A DNA stretch of 64,000 nucleotides. Origin: Kineothrix sp. MSJ-39 (lineage in GTDB: Bacteria > Bacillota > Clostridia > Lachnospirales > Lachnospiraceae). Below are positions 7,668 through 16,244 of the stretch, in pieces. Numbering within the stretch: position 1 is the stretch's first letter; the number at the start of each line of letters is the position of its first letter. The notes beneath the pieces were generated by a model. That model made no database searches. It saw only the letters and a program-made list of their open reading frames with translations, and had not been told where the DNA came from. The position numbers and the translations under genes are program-made. The DNA lies in contig NZ_JAHLPN010000002.1 in assembly GCF_018917935.1 (NCBI RefSeq), positions 248,001 to 312,000 of the forward strand, written 5' to 3'.

Positions 7668-8737
7668 AAAAAATCGTCCTGACCGGCGGTGGAACAGCCG
7701 GACATGTTACACCGAATATCGCACTTCTGCCAAAGCTCCGCGAGCTTGGCTATGAGATCCATTATATCGGTTCTTATGACGGGATCGAGAAAAAGCTGAT
7801 CGCAGACTTTGATATTCCGTATTACGGGATCTCGACAGGAAAGCTGCGCCGCTATTTTGATGTGAAAAATTTCACGGATCCGTTCCGTGTTGTGAAGGGC
7901 TTCGCAGAAGCGAAAAAGATCTTAAAGCAGATCAAACCGGATATTGTATTCAGCAAAGGCGGTTTTGTATCCGTTCCGGTTGTCCGTGCTGCTGCCAGCC
8001 TGAAGATCCCGTGCATCATCCACGAGTCCGATATGACACCGGGTCTTGCGAATAAATTATGTATTCCGGTCGCAACAAAGGTTTGCTGTAACTTCCCGGA
8101 AACATTGCAGAATCTCCCGGCTGATAAAGCGGTTTTGACCGGATCTCCGATCCGCGAGGAGCTGACAAAGGGCAATAAGATCGCAGGTCTTGACTATTGC
8201 GGCTTTTCTGCCAACCAGCCTGTGATCATGGTCATCGGTGGCAGTCTTGGTGCTGCCAATGTCAATAAAGCCGTCCGCGACGCACTGCCTGCCCTGTTAA
8301 AGGATTTCCAGGTCGTACACATCTGCGGACAGGGAAAAGTGGATAATCTGCTTCTGACCACAAAGGGTTATAAGCAGTTTGAATATGTAAAAGCAGAGCT
8401 CAAGGATCTGTTTGCCATGGCAGATGTTGTCATCAGCCGCGCGGGCGCCAATGCGATCTGTGAGCTGCTTGCCCTGAAAAAGCCGAACCTGCTGATCCCG
8501 CTTGTCAGCGGAAGTCGCGGCGATCAGGTTTTAAATGCCAAGTCCTTTGAAGCACAGGGCTTCTCCATGGTGCTTTCCGAGGATGATATAACAGAAACTG
8601 CGCTGACCGATAAAGTACACGAGCTGTTCTTTACCCGTCAGACTTACATCGATAACATGGAAAAGAGCAACCAGCTCGGTGCTATCGCAACCATTACGGG
8701 GTTAATTGAGGAAATAGTATGCGACGAATCTCACTAA
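7664..8737 (+). CDS. murG: UDP-GlcNAc--lipid I GlcNAc transferase
   Basis: 357 residues. It adds GlcNAc to lipid I to form lipid II on the inner face of the membrane. GT28 architecture: the N-terminal glycine loop GGGTAGHVTPN (about 8-18) for lipid I binding, the acceptor-domain segment FSKGGFVSVP, and the UDP-GlcNAc-binding domain with VIGGSLGAANVN, SRAGANAICELLAL and GDQVLNA. The start overlaps the TSCPD stop (ATGA), with GGAGG 10 bp upstream. Here murG lies outside the dcw cluster, as in several Clostridia. Confidence 0.95.
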   Translation: MKKIVLTGGGTAGHVTPNIALLPKLRELGYEIHYIGSYDGIEKKLIADFDIPYYGISTGKLRRYFDVKNFTDPFRVVKGFAEAKKILKQIKPDIVFSKGGFVSVPVVRAAASLKIPCIIHESDMTPGLANKLCIPVATKVCCNFPETLQNLPADKAVLTGSPIREELTKGNKIAGLDYCGFSANQPVIMVIGGSLGAANVNKAVRDALPALLKDFQVVHICGQGKVDNLLLTTKGYKQFEYVKAELKDLFAMADVVISRAGANAICELLALKKPNLLIPLVSGSRGDQVLNAKSFEAQGFSMVLSEDDITETALTDKVHELFFTRQTYIDNMEKSNQLGAIATITGLIEEIVCDESH

Positions 8738-9774
8738 ATGAAGTAACAGATGACATGACACTTGCAAAGCCGATCTATCAGGGCACAAAGCTGATCCTGC
8801 AGACCGGCGCAGCAGAGCTTACCAAATATAAGGAAAAGCTGAATAACATCGGTGTTTTTTCCGTATATGTCAACGATCCGGTCTCTGACGATATCACAGT
8901 TCCTGACGTGGTATGTGAACAGACCAGGGAAAAGTGCAAGGCAACTCTGCGTCTTGTCTGCGATCATCTGCGCCAGCAGGGCAATTTCCATGAGCCGGAA
9001 CTGGCTGAGATCGTAACTGCTTTACTTGATGAGATCTTCCAGAACAAAGATATCCTGATCAGTTTAAGTCAGATCTGTACTGTAGATGATGCAACCATGG
9101 TACATAGTGTTAACACGACTATTTACAGCGTCCTCATCGGTGTTAAATCCGGACTTTCCAAAGAAGAGCTGAAAGAGCTTGCAGAAGGTGCACTCCTGCA
9201 TGACCTCGGAAAGATCATTTTAAACGAATCTATTTTATTGAAATCCTCCGCACTCACGCAGGAGGAATACAATCATATCAAGCTGCATCCTTCGCTCGGC
9301 TATGAAGCACTGGAGAAAAAACATCTGCTTTCCGATGCTTCCCGCCTTGTCGTTCTGCAGCATCACGAGAGACTGGACGGCAGCGGATATCCCGCCGGTT
9401 TAAAGGGCGATGAGATCCATCCGTATGCACAGATCGTTGCCATTTCAGATGTCTACGATGCCCTGACGAGCGAACGCTGCTACCGGAAGAGCCTGAGCAA
9501 CTACAGAGCCTGCAGGATCCTGCAGGAGGATGTCCGGAGCGGCAAGTTAAACGGTGCTTACTTAGATGCACTGCTTTCCAATGTTGCGATCTATCCAAAC
9601 GGTATCGTTGTTTATCTGTCCGACGGAACACATGGCATCGTAAAATCCCAGAATCCGGGATTTCCGTATCAGCCGGTCATCCGTGTCATTGATGACAGAG
9701 ATCCGGACGGAAAGGTTTCCGTCTATGATCTGGATCTTGCCACCAGGACAGAGGTTTCCATTGTAGAACAATAA
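8719..9774 (+). CDS. HD-GYP domain protein, predicted c-di-GMP phosphodiesterase
   Basis: 351 residues. The HD-GYP domain (about 120-280) has all expected metal and signature residues: H129, H161-D162 in LLHDLGK, H190 in LHPSLG, HH215-216 in QHHERLDGSGYP, and D244 in AISDVYDALTS. The N-terminal 60 residues (DDMTLAKPIYQ, LILQTGA) resemble the DUF3391-like leader found on many HD-GYP proteins; the C-terminal tail after 285 is a small beta-rich extension. It would hydrolyse c-di-GMP in the cytosol. The gene begins inside murG (19-bp overlap) with GAGGAAA as SD, so it is tightly coupled to it. Confidence 0.9.
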   Translation: MRRISLNEVTDDMTLAKPIYQGTKLILQTGAAELTKYKEKLNNIGVFSVYVNDPVSDDITVPDVVCEQTREKCKATLRLVCDHLRQQGNFHEPELAEIVTALLDEIFQNKDILISLSQICTVDDATMVHSVNTTIYSVLIGVKSGLSKEELKELAEGALLHDLGKIILNESILLKSSALTQEEYNHIKLHPSLGYEALEKKHLLSDASRLVVLQHHERLDGSGYPAGLKGDEIHPYAQIVAISDVYDALTSERCYRKSLSNYRACRILQEDVRSGKLNGAYLDALLSNVAIYPNGIVVYLSDGTHGIVKSQNPGFPYQPVIRVIDDRDPDGKVSVYDLDLATRTEVSIVEQ

Positions 9775-9792
9775 AGCAGCTCTTTCCCCGCC

Positions 9793-11073
9793 TTACTCGT
9801 ATCGGAGGGCTTCGATCGGATTGAGCTTTGCGGCTTTATTTGCCGGATAATACCCGAAAAATACACCGATAAAGATAGAAAATACCACAGAAAATACAAT
9901 ACTCATGACAGATGCTTTCGCTGCATAGCCAAGCATCTTTGTGGCAACACTTCCCAGCGTCAGTCCGAGCACGATTCCTATTGCACCGCCCAGCAGGCAG
10001 ATCACAACCGATTCCATGATAAACTGCAGACGGATCGATCCGTTTGTCGCACCGAGTGCTTTTCTTGTTCCGATCTCTCTCGTACGTTCCGTAATGGAAA
10101 CCAGCATAATGTTCATAACACCGATTCCGCCTACCAGCAGGGAAATTCCCGCAATGACTGCGATCGCCAGAGAAACGGTCGTCAGCATACTGGTCATGGA
10201 AGAAAGCATGGATTCCATACTTGTCACACTCACTTCGTAGTATTCATTTCTGCTGTAATACCGGTTAAAGAAATTCTCCGTTTCCTCCAGAAAAGTTTCC
10301 GTATCCGTTCCGGTCGCCGAAACAACGGTAAGCTGAGAGAAACCATCTGTTGCATGTGTCTGGTTTTTTGCTGTAAGCAGAGGCAGATACACATCTGTTG
10401 TCGTATCATATTCCGAGTCACTGCTGAACGCAGAATCCTCATATTCATAAACACCGACGATCGTATACGTGTAATAGCGGCTTCCGACCGCCGCCTCTAT
10501 CGTACTGCCGACTGCCTTTGTCACGTCTCCGTCAAACAGATTCGACACCAGCTTATCCGAAACAAGGACAACCTTTCTGCCTTCCTCCTGATCCCGCTCT
10601 GTCAGCGATCTTCCCGCTAACAAAGTCAAGTCGTTAGCTTCCAGAAACCCGTCATTGACACCTGTAATACTGATATTAGCATAGGCTTCCCCATCCTCTG
10701 CCACCGCACTTCCGACAGATTCTGTGAGAGAAATGCATTTGATATTTTCTGCATAGGTCTGCTCATAGGCTGTGATCATATCCTCTGTGATATAATCCTC
10801 CTCACTCATACTTCTGCCTCTGCCTGCACCAAACCGCATCCCATCTCTGGTGACCTCCTGCGACGTGCTTTTCTGCTTTACACCGACGGTCAGGTCGTTT
10901 GCACCCATATCCTGCATAGAGGTTGTGATCGAAGTGCTCAAGGAATTTCCTACCGTCATAATGGCAATTACGGAAGCAATACCGATGATAATGCCAAGCA
11001 TCGTCAGAAGCGCCCGCATTTTATTGGCTTTCAGCCCCGAAAGTGCCAGCATGATATTCTCAAACACCAGCAT
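9793..11073 (-). CDS. MacB-type ABC transporter permease
   Basis: 426 residues. One N-terminal membrane helix after a cytoplasmic start (MLVFENIMLALSGLKANKMR), a large extracellular MacB_PCD domain (about 45-290), then an FtsX domain with three helices, containing GGIGVMNIMLVSITERTREIGTRKALGA, the classic FtsX coupling segment (only its core named here as GIGVMNIML). Mechanotransmission-type exporter that works on periplasm-side or extracellular substrates with an adaptor. The ATG at 11073 is preferred because AGGAGG lies 8 bp upstream; a GTG three codons earlier is open. It overlaps the ATPase gene by 14 bp. It converges on the HD-GYP gene with only 18 bp between. Confidence 0.92.
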   Translation of the reverse strand: MLVFENIMLALSGLKANKMRALLTMLGIIIGIASVIAIMTVGNSLSTSITTSMQDMGANDLTVGVKQKSTSQEVTRDGMRFGAGRGRSMSEEDYITEDMITAYEQTYAENIKCISLTESVGSAVAEDGEAYANISITGVNDGFLEANDLTLLAGRSLTERDQEEGRKVVLVSDKLVSNLFDGDVTKAVGSTIEAAVGSRYYTYTIVGVYEYEDSAFSSDSEYDTTTDVYLPLLTAKNQTHATDGFSQLTVVSATGTDTETFLEETENFFNRYYSRNEYYEVSVTSMESMLSSMTSMLTTVSLAIAVIAGISLLVGGIGVMNIMLVSITERTREIGTRKALGATNGSIRLQFIMESVVICLLGGAIGIVLGLTLGSVATKMLGYAAKASVMSIVFSVVFSIFIGVFFGYYPANKAAKLNPIEALRYE

Positions 11074-11773
11074 AGATGCCACCTCCTGCCTTTTCGCCGG
11101 TAATATTGCCGTCTTTTATCGTAATGATACGGTCTGTTTCCGCTGCCAGCTCTGTAGCATGTGTGATCAGCACGATCGTTTTGCCCTGTTCGCGGTTCAG
11201 CTTGTGGAACAGATCCATGATCTTTCTGCCGGTTACAGAATCAAGCGCGCCTGTTGGTTCATCCGCCAGCAGGATCGCCGGATCGTTTGCCATGGCTCTT
11301 GCGATCGCCACACGCTGTTTCTGTCCGCCGGACAGTTCATCCGGTTTGTGCTGCATCCGCTCTGTCATCTCGACCATATCAAGAAGCTCCTTTGCCCGCT
11401 CTCTTCTCTGCGCACGGGAAATGCCCGCATACAGCATCGGAAGCTCCACGTTTTTCAGCGCACTTGTCCGGGAGATCAGATTATACGTCTGAAATACAAA
11501 TCCGATCTTGCGGTTGCGGATATGGGACAGTTCCTGGTCCTTTGCCGCACAGACATCCACACCGTCCAGCAGATAGTTTCCCTGGGACGGACGGTCAAGC
11601 AGTCCGATAATATTCATCAGTGTTGTTTTGCCGGATCCTGATGCTCCCACGATCGAAACAAATTCTCCCTGTCTGACTGTCAGATCCAGTCCGTGCAGGA
11701 TCTCCAGTTCATTTGCCGTTCCTTCGTAAAAGCTTTTTCGGATCCCCTTTAATTGAATCATTGTCTTTTCCAT
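11060..11773 (-). CDS. MacB/LolD-type ABC transporter ATP-binding subunit
   Basis: 237 residues. Walker A GASGSGKT (43-50), Q loop, signature LSGGQKQRVAIARA, Walker B ILLADEPTGALD, and the H loop LITHATELA. The segment is the full length expected for LolD/MacB-class ATPases. The longer open frame upstream runs antisense-like through the Gly/Pro-rich tail of the adaptor gene and is rejected; the ATG at 11773 follows the adaptor stop by one base. It powers the permease encoded next. Confidence 0.94.
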   Translation of the reverse strand: MEKTMIQLKGIRKSFYEGTANELEILHGLDLTVRQGEFVSIVGASGSGKTTLMNIIGLLDRPSQGNYLLDGVDVCAAKDQELSHIRNRKIGFVFQTYNLISRTSALKNVELPMLYAGISRAQRRERAKELLDMVEMTERMQHKPDELSGGQKQRVAIARAMANDPAILLADEPTGALDSVTGRKIMDLFHKLNREQGKTIVLITHATELAAETDRIITIKDGNITGEKAGGGIYAGV

Positions 11774-11774
11774 A

Positions 11775-13550
11775 TTACATACCACCCGGTCCGCCGGATC
11801 CGCCAGGTCCACCACCCGGGCCTCCCATACTTCCGCCATCCATCATATTGCCGTTATTATCCATGATAAAATCTGCATTTTCCGGTGATACCACATCGGA
11901 AGAACTTGTATCTGACTGACTGCTGAGCGGAATCTGTACCTTTGTGCCTTCCGAGATCTCATCGGAGATCACCTGCACATAATAGTCGCTCTCCACACCC
12001 TTTTCGACGGTCAGCTTTGTTCCGTCCTCGAGTGTCACATAATAACTGCCGTCCGCATCCGTTTCCACACAGTCATACGGAAGCGTGAGCGCGTCCTTTG
12101 CGGAAGTCAGCACAATGCTCGTCTTGGCAGTCATACCGACACGAAGTCTGTCATTGGTATCACTGAGTGTGATCTGGATCTTATAGCTTGCAGAGCTTGC
12201 GCTGCTTGTGGACTGCTGGGAGCTGTCCGTGCTTTCCGGTGTCTGTGCCACATATGTCACTGTTCCGGTCAGTTCTTCGTCCCCCGTCGCATCTGTTTTC
12301 ACAACTGCCTCCATATCCTTCTGGATGTCCGCAATATCATATTCATCGACTGTTGCATCTACAACAAACTGGCTCATATCCTGCACGGTAAACATTGTGC
12401 TGCCATCGTAGGTATCGCCCTCCTCCACATTGATCGAAGTGATCACACCACTGATCGGAGAAGTCACAACACACTTGCCGAGTTTTTCGGTCAGCTCCTG
12501 TACTTGTGATTTCTGGCTTTTTAAGTTGTTCGCCGCTTCCTGCGCAGTGATCGTATAGTTATACTGGCTGTCCGAAATAGCCTCTTCGTTCTTTTCGTTT
12601 GTTTTTTCCTGCTCAGACAGCGATTTTTCATAGGAAGAATAAGCATTTCCCGTTTTGGAGGAAGCCTCCTCGTAAGCTGCTTTTGCCGCCTCTTCCGCTT
12701 CCTTTGCCTGCTCATATGTATTTTTTGCTGTTTCGATTGCATCATATGCCTGCTGCGCCTGCTCTAATGCCTGCTCTTTTTCCTTTGCAGCATTCTGGGC
12801 ATCCGTATATGCCTGATAGATTTCCGTATCTACATTTCCGTTCTCATCTTTTGCCGTTGCCTGCGCCTGCTCATAAGCTGCCTGTGCCTCACTGAGCGTC
12901 TGCTGCGCCTGTTCATTTTCCTTTTTTGCCGTTTTTAATGCTTTTTGCAGCGCACTTTTCTGGTCTTTCAGCTTTTCATAAGCCTGCTTCGCCTTTTTGG
13001 TCTGCTCCTGTGCCTGCTCATAAGCATTTTTCTGATCATTTTCCGTCTGCTTTGCTTCGTTATAAGAAGAAAGGGCATCACTGACAAGCGCTGCCTGCTC
13101 CTCGCTGCCTTCCGTATAAGCATCCTGCGCATCCGCTATGCTGTCTTTTGCATCGGCAACGGATTTATTTGTTTTGGTTTCTTCCAGACTGTATGTATCC
13201 TGTGCGGTGGTAAGCTCATCACTGAGTGCGGAAGAATCCAGTGTAACAATCGTATCGCCCGCATTCACATAATCACCCACACTGACATTCACCGCTGTGA
13301 CTTCCACATCCTTCACAGAAGCGGAGACATCTCTTGCATCTGCACTTGCGATCGTTCCGGTCACACTGATGGAGGAGGAAATATCCTGCTTTTCCACTGT
13401 AGCGGTCTGCTGTGTGATCACTCCTTTCCGATCCTTCGTGCTCCGCAATTTTTTCTGCTGCATAAAAATAACCGTACCAATGATACACAGCAGCATGACA
13501 AAGGCTAAAATGATCCACACCTTTTTCCTGAATTTCTTTTCCTCCTCCAT
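11775..13550 (-). CDS. MacA/HlyD-type membrane-fusion adaptor with long coiled coil
   Basis: 591 residues, longer than typical MacA (about 370-400). A cytoplasmic basic start and one membrane helix (about 11-30) anchor it; a lipoyl half (about 45-100) is followed by a very long Ala/Gln/Glu/Lys-rich coiled coil (about 105-330), the second lipoyl half (CVVTSPISGVITSI) and beta-barrel and membrane-proximal domains (about 360-550). The tail ends in a low-complexity GGPGGGPGGSGGPGGM. The ATG at 13550 is chosen because AAAGGAGG is 5 bp before it. First gene of an adaptor-ATPase-permease operon; such systems in Firmicutes often export peptides or lantibiotics. Substrate unknown. Confidence 0.9.
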   Translation of the reverse strand: MEEEKKFRKKVWIILAFVMLLCIIGTVIFMQQKKLRSTKDRKGVITQQTATVEKQDISSSISVTGTIASADARDVSASVKDVEVTAVNVSVGDYVNAGDTIVTLDSSALSDELTTAQDTYSLEETKTNKSVADAKDSIADAQDAYTEGSEEQAALVSDALSSYNEAKQTENDQKNAYEQAQEQTKKAKQAYEKLKDQKSALQKALKTAKKENEQAQQTLSEAQAAYEQAQATAKDENGNVDTEIYQAYTDAQNAAKEKEQALEQAQQAYDAIETAKNTYEQAKEAEEAAKAAYEEASSKTGNAYSSYEKSLSEQEKTNEKNEEAISDSQYNYTITAQEAANNLKSQKSQVQELTEKLGKCVVTSPISGVITSINVEEGDTYDGSTMFTVQDMSQFVVDATVDEYDIADIQKDMEAVVKTDATGDEELTGTVTYVAQTPESTDSSQQSTSSASSASYKIQITLSDTNDRLRVGMTAKTSIVLTSAKDALTLPYDCVETDADGSYYVTLEDGTKLTVEKGVESDYYVQVISDEISEGTKVQIPLSSQSDTSSSDVVSPENADFIMDNNGNMMDGGSMGGPGGGPGGSGGPGGM

Positions 13551-13684
13551 GGGAACCTCCTTTTGTTTCATAAAATACCGGGAATAAAACCGGCATTTCT
13601 CCGTCTCGAAATGAACTATTCAAAGCATAAAGAACAGTTGTGTGCAAATCTGGAAATTTTTGTGTAAAAAATGTGTTTTTTTAT

Positions 13685-13777
13685 TTGACATTTCCGGCTT
13701 TTTGTGCAAGAATGGCTTCGGATTGAGAAAGCTCGTAAAAAAAAAGAACCTCTGTTAAACGATTAAGTAAGGTTCTT
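13685..13777 (+). promoter_or_regulatory. Candidate promoter and leader hairpin before the MATE gene
   Basis: TTGACA (13685-13690) is followed 17 bp later by a weak -10 (AAGAAT, 13708-13713). The leader then contains AAGAACCT (13744-13751) and AGGTTCTT (13770-13777), an 8-bp perfect stem with an 18-nt loop. The stem ends exactly where the SD GGGAGC (13778-13783) begins, so folding could affect initiation. I did not recognise a known riboswitch class. Confidence 0.4.
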
Positions 13778-13787
13778 GGGAGCTGTC

Positions 13788-15113
13788 ATGAAAGAATTAA
13801 CAAAAGGTAATCCGACAAAACTATTATTATTATTTTCTCTTCCCATTCTTCTGGGAAATATCCTGCAGCAATTTTATAATTTAGGTGATACGATCATTGT
13901 AGGACGGACGCTCGGTATTTCCGAACTGGCTGCGGTCGGTTCCACGACTGCTGTCGTTTCTCTTCTGTTTAATGTGATCAATGGTTTTTGTATCGGTTTT
14001 TCCATTCTGACCGCCAATGCATTTGGTGCACACGATGAAAACAGGATCAAAGAAACCATTGCCAAAAGCATCCTTTTGATGTTCCTGATCACGATTACCA
14101 TGACCGTTCTGGGGCTTATCTTTATCAGACCCCTTCTGACCGCTTTACATACACCGGCGGATATCATGGAAGATTCCATTGCTTATATCCAGGTGATCTT
14201 CCTCGGTCTGATCGTAACTGCTGCTTATAACCTGATGAGCAATATGCTGCGTGCCCTCGGAGACAGTGTTTTCCCGCTGATCGCACTTGCGATCTCTTCC
14301 ACCCTGAATCTGGGGCTTGATCTGGTCTGCATCAAAGGGCTGGGACTTGGCATCCGCGGTGCGAGCATTGCAACCGTCATCGCACAGCTTATTTCCGTGA
14401 TCGTCTGCCTTATATATGTCATCCGGAAAATCCCGTATATGCATGTCAGACCGGAACATTTCAAATGGAACGGAAAGACTTTTACGGATCTTCTGACATC
14501 AGGTGCAGGAATGGCACTCATGTATTCGATCGTCGATATCGGATCCATTATCCTGCAGAGTGGTATCAACTCCCTTGGTACGGAGATCATCGCCGCACAT
14601 ACTGCTGCCCGTAAGATCTTCTCCTTCTCCATTCTGCCGATCTCCACGCTGGCTGCTTCTCTGGTTACCTTTACCAGCCAAAACACAGGCGCAGGAAAAC
14701 CGGAAAGAGTCCGTGCAGGCATAAAATCAGCGACCATCCTTGGATTCGTCTGGTCGCTTGTTGCATTTTTCCTGTTATATTTTGATGGTGCAGCACTTGT
14801 CCGTATGATCACGGATTCCGATACATTCGTCATCGGAACCGCTGTGAAATACCTGCGGATCAATGTACCGTTTTACGTGTTCCTCTGTGTTCTCTGCTTT
14901 TTCCGCTCTACCCTGCAGGGACTCGGACAGAAAATCATTCCCGTGATCGCCAGCATCATCGAATTATCAGGCAAAGCCGTCATCGTGTTTGTGCTGGTAC
15001 CGCGCATGGGCTATCTCGCCGTCTGCATCTGTGAACCGATCCTCTGGATCCTGTCAGGTATTTTAGTATCTGTGCCAATGTATCGGTTTTTTTTAACAAA
15101 GAATGTGCCCTAG
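13788..15113 (+). CDS. MATE-family multidrug/sodium antiporter
   Basis: 441 residues with about 12 hydrophobic helices, the standard MATE length. N-terminal signature MKELTKGNPTKLLLLFSLPI and FYNLGDTIIVGR in the first lobe; the second lobe (about 235-430) repeats the fold with GAGMALMYSIVD. It belongs to the DinF/NorM-like group that exports cationic drugs or metabolites in exchange for Na+ or H+. The ATG at 13788 has GGGAGC upstream; a TTG four codons earlier is open but lacks an SD. The stop codon sits inside a 10-bp inverted repeat that should act as terminator. Confidence 0.92.
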   Translation: MKELTKGNPTKLLLLFSLPILLGNILQQFYNLGDTIIVGRTLGISELAAVGSTTAVVSLLFNVINGFCIGFSILTANAFGAHDENRIKETIAKSILLMFLITITMTVLGLIFIRPLLTALHTPADIMEDSIAYIQVIFLGLIVTAAYNLMSNMLRALGDSVFPLIALAISSTLNLGLDLVCIKGLGLGIRGASIATVIAQLISVIVCLIYVIRKIPYMHVRPEHFKWNGKTFTDLLTSGAGMALMYSIVDIGSIILQSGINSLGTEIIAAHTAARKIFSFSILPISTLAASLVTFTSQNTGAGKPERVRAGIKSATILGFVWSLVAFFLLYFDGAALVRMITDSDTFVIGTAVKYLRINVPFYVFLCVLCFFRSTLQGLGQKIIPVIASIIELSGKAVIVFVLVPRMGYLAVCICEPILWILSGILVSVPMYRFFLTKNVP

Positions 15114-15122
15114 CACATTCTT
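15099..15122 (+). terminator. Inverted repeat spanning the MATE stop codon
   Basis: AAGAATGTGC and GCACATTCTT form a perfect 10-bp stem with a CCTA loop; the TAG stop codon is in the loop and stem base. Probable terminator or mRNA-end structure, although the T run after it is short. Confidence 0.5.
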
Positions 15123-15234
15123 GCGCCTGCGGCGGTCGCTTGCGACATCTACATTGTACGCCGCAGTGCGCATCCCCGCGGAGCGTTTTCTTTATGTAAT
15201 AGGAACAAAGTTACCTATTACATAAAGAAAACGC
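15122..15234. repeat. Structured intergenic element and 21-bp perfect inverted repeat
   Basis: The first part (15122-15172) has an outer stem TGCGC-TGCGGCG with CGCCGCA-TGCGCA enclosing GTCGC-tt-GCGAC. The second part is a perfect 21-bp inverted repeat, 15183-15203 with 15214-15234, with a 10-nt loop; the arms begin GCGTTTTCTTTATG. It sits between convergent genes (MATE and Cof-type HAD), so the long hairpin probably terminates both. The nested design resembles the elements at 3.9 and 28.7 kb. Confidence 0.6.
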
Positions 15235-15237
15235 GGA

Positions 15238-16059
15238 TTACGCATTCTCCTGATTCAGCACAAACGTGTCAATAACCTTGACAATGCCATCCTCGTCATT
15301 GGAATCTGTAATGAAATCAGCTGATTTCTTGACTTCTTCCTGTGCATTTGCCATGGCAACACCGACACCTGCATATTTGATCATTGAAATATCATTGAAG
15401 CCATCTCCGCAGCAGATCGCATCTTCTCTTGTCAGTCCCACTGTCTCGAGCATGCGGTCGAGCGAGGTGGCTTTATCTACGTTCTTAGGCATTACTTCAA
15501 TAAAGAAAGGCTCTGAACGGTAAATACTTAAAATGTCGCCATACAGCTCATTCAGCTTCTCCACATGACGTGCGGCCGCCTCCGGCTCTGCAGTCATCAG
15601 GCATTTATTCAGATTGTATTCACCGTAAGCTGCAAAGTTTTTGACAGCCTTGCATGGCATCGCATTGATCCGCGATTCCAGTTCAATATATTCATCCATT
15701 CTTCTGCCAACCAGAATATCGTCTCCCATATAGGTGATGATACCCATATCATGTTTACAGGCATATTGGTAAAGCCCGGAAATCACATGCGGCGGAAGCG
15801 TGCGCTGGTATACGATCTCACCAGTCTTGCAGTTGATGATCCTGCCTCCGTTAAAGGAAAGCAGATAACCGCCGTAAGCAGCCAGCTCCAGCTCATCCGC
15901 ATAGCGGCGCATGCCCGGTGTCGGTCTGCCCGATGCCAGGATCACTTTATGTCCGCGCTCCATAATATGGATAATGCCGCGCTTTGTTTCCGGCGTAATC
16001 TCCTTTTTGGAGTTTGTCAATGTTCCGTCAATATCCAGTACCAGTACTTTTGTTTTCAT
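15238..16059 (-). CDS. Cof-type HAD-IIB phosphatase
   Basis: 273 residues, the normal Cof/YidA size. Motif I VLDIDGTLTNS with D9 and D11; motif II ILASGRPTPGM; the type IIB alpha/beta cap lies in the middle (about 85-190); Lys of motif III in NVDKATSLDRM; motif IV CCGDGFNDISMIKYAGVG. These enzymes dephosphorylate sugar phosphates or flavin precursors; the specific substrate is not evident. The start MKTKVLVLDI is supported by GGAGGATAC; the frame open further upstream has no SD. Confidence 0.92.
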   Translation of the reverse strand: MKTKVLVLDIDGTLTNSKKEITPETKRGIIHIMERGHKVILASGRPTPGMRRYADELELAAYGGYLLSFNGGRIINCKTGEIVYQRTLPPHVISGLYQYACKHDMGIITYMGDDILVGRRMDEYIELESRINAMPCKAVKNFAAYGEYNLNKCLMTAEPEAAARHVEKLNELYGDILSIYRSEPFFIEVMPKNVDKATSLDRMLETVGLTREDAICCGDGFNDISMIKYAGVGVAMANAQEEVKKSADFITDSNDEDGIVKVIDTFVLNQENA

Positions 16060-16244
16060 TCTGTATCCTCCAACTCTCCAAATTATATACATTCTGTGAT
16101 TGCTTGTCAAAAAATACAAGAAAAACCCACATTATCTCTTTTCCGTCAAAGCGGCGTATGCTATCATGTTATTAAGTACACTCACGAAAAACATTTGTTT
16201 TTGCTGCAAAATTGAGTGAAATGATGAAACAGGAGGTTTAGAAC

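Noticed and set aside
12945-13508. 187-codon plus-strand ORF opposite the adaptor
   Set aside because: Shadow of the coiled-coil coding sequence; no SD or family features.
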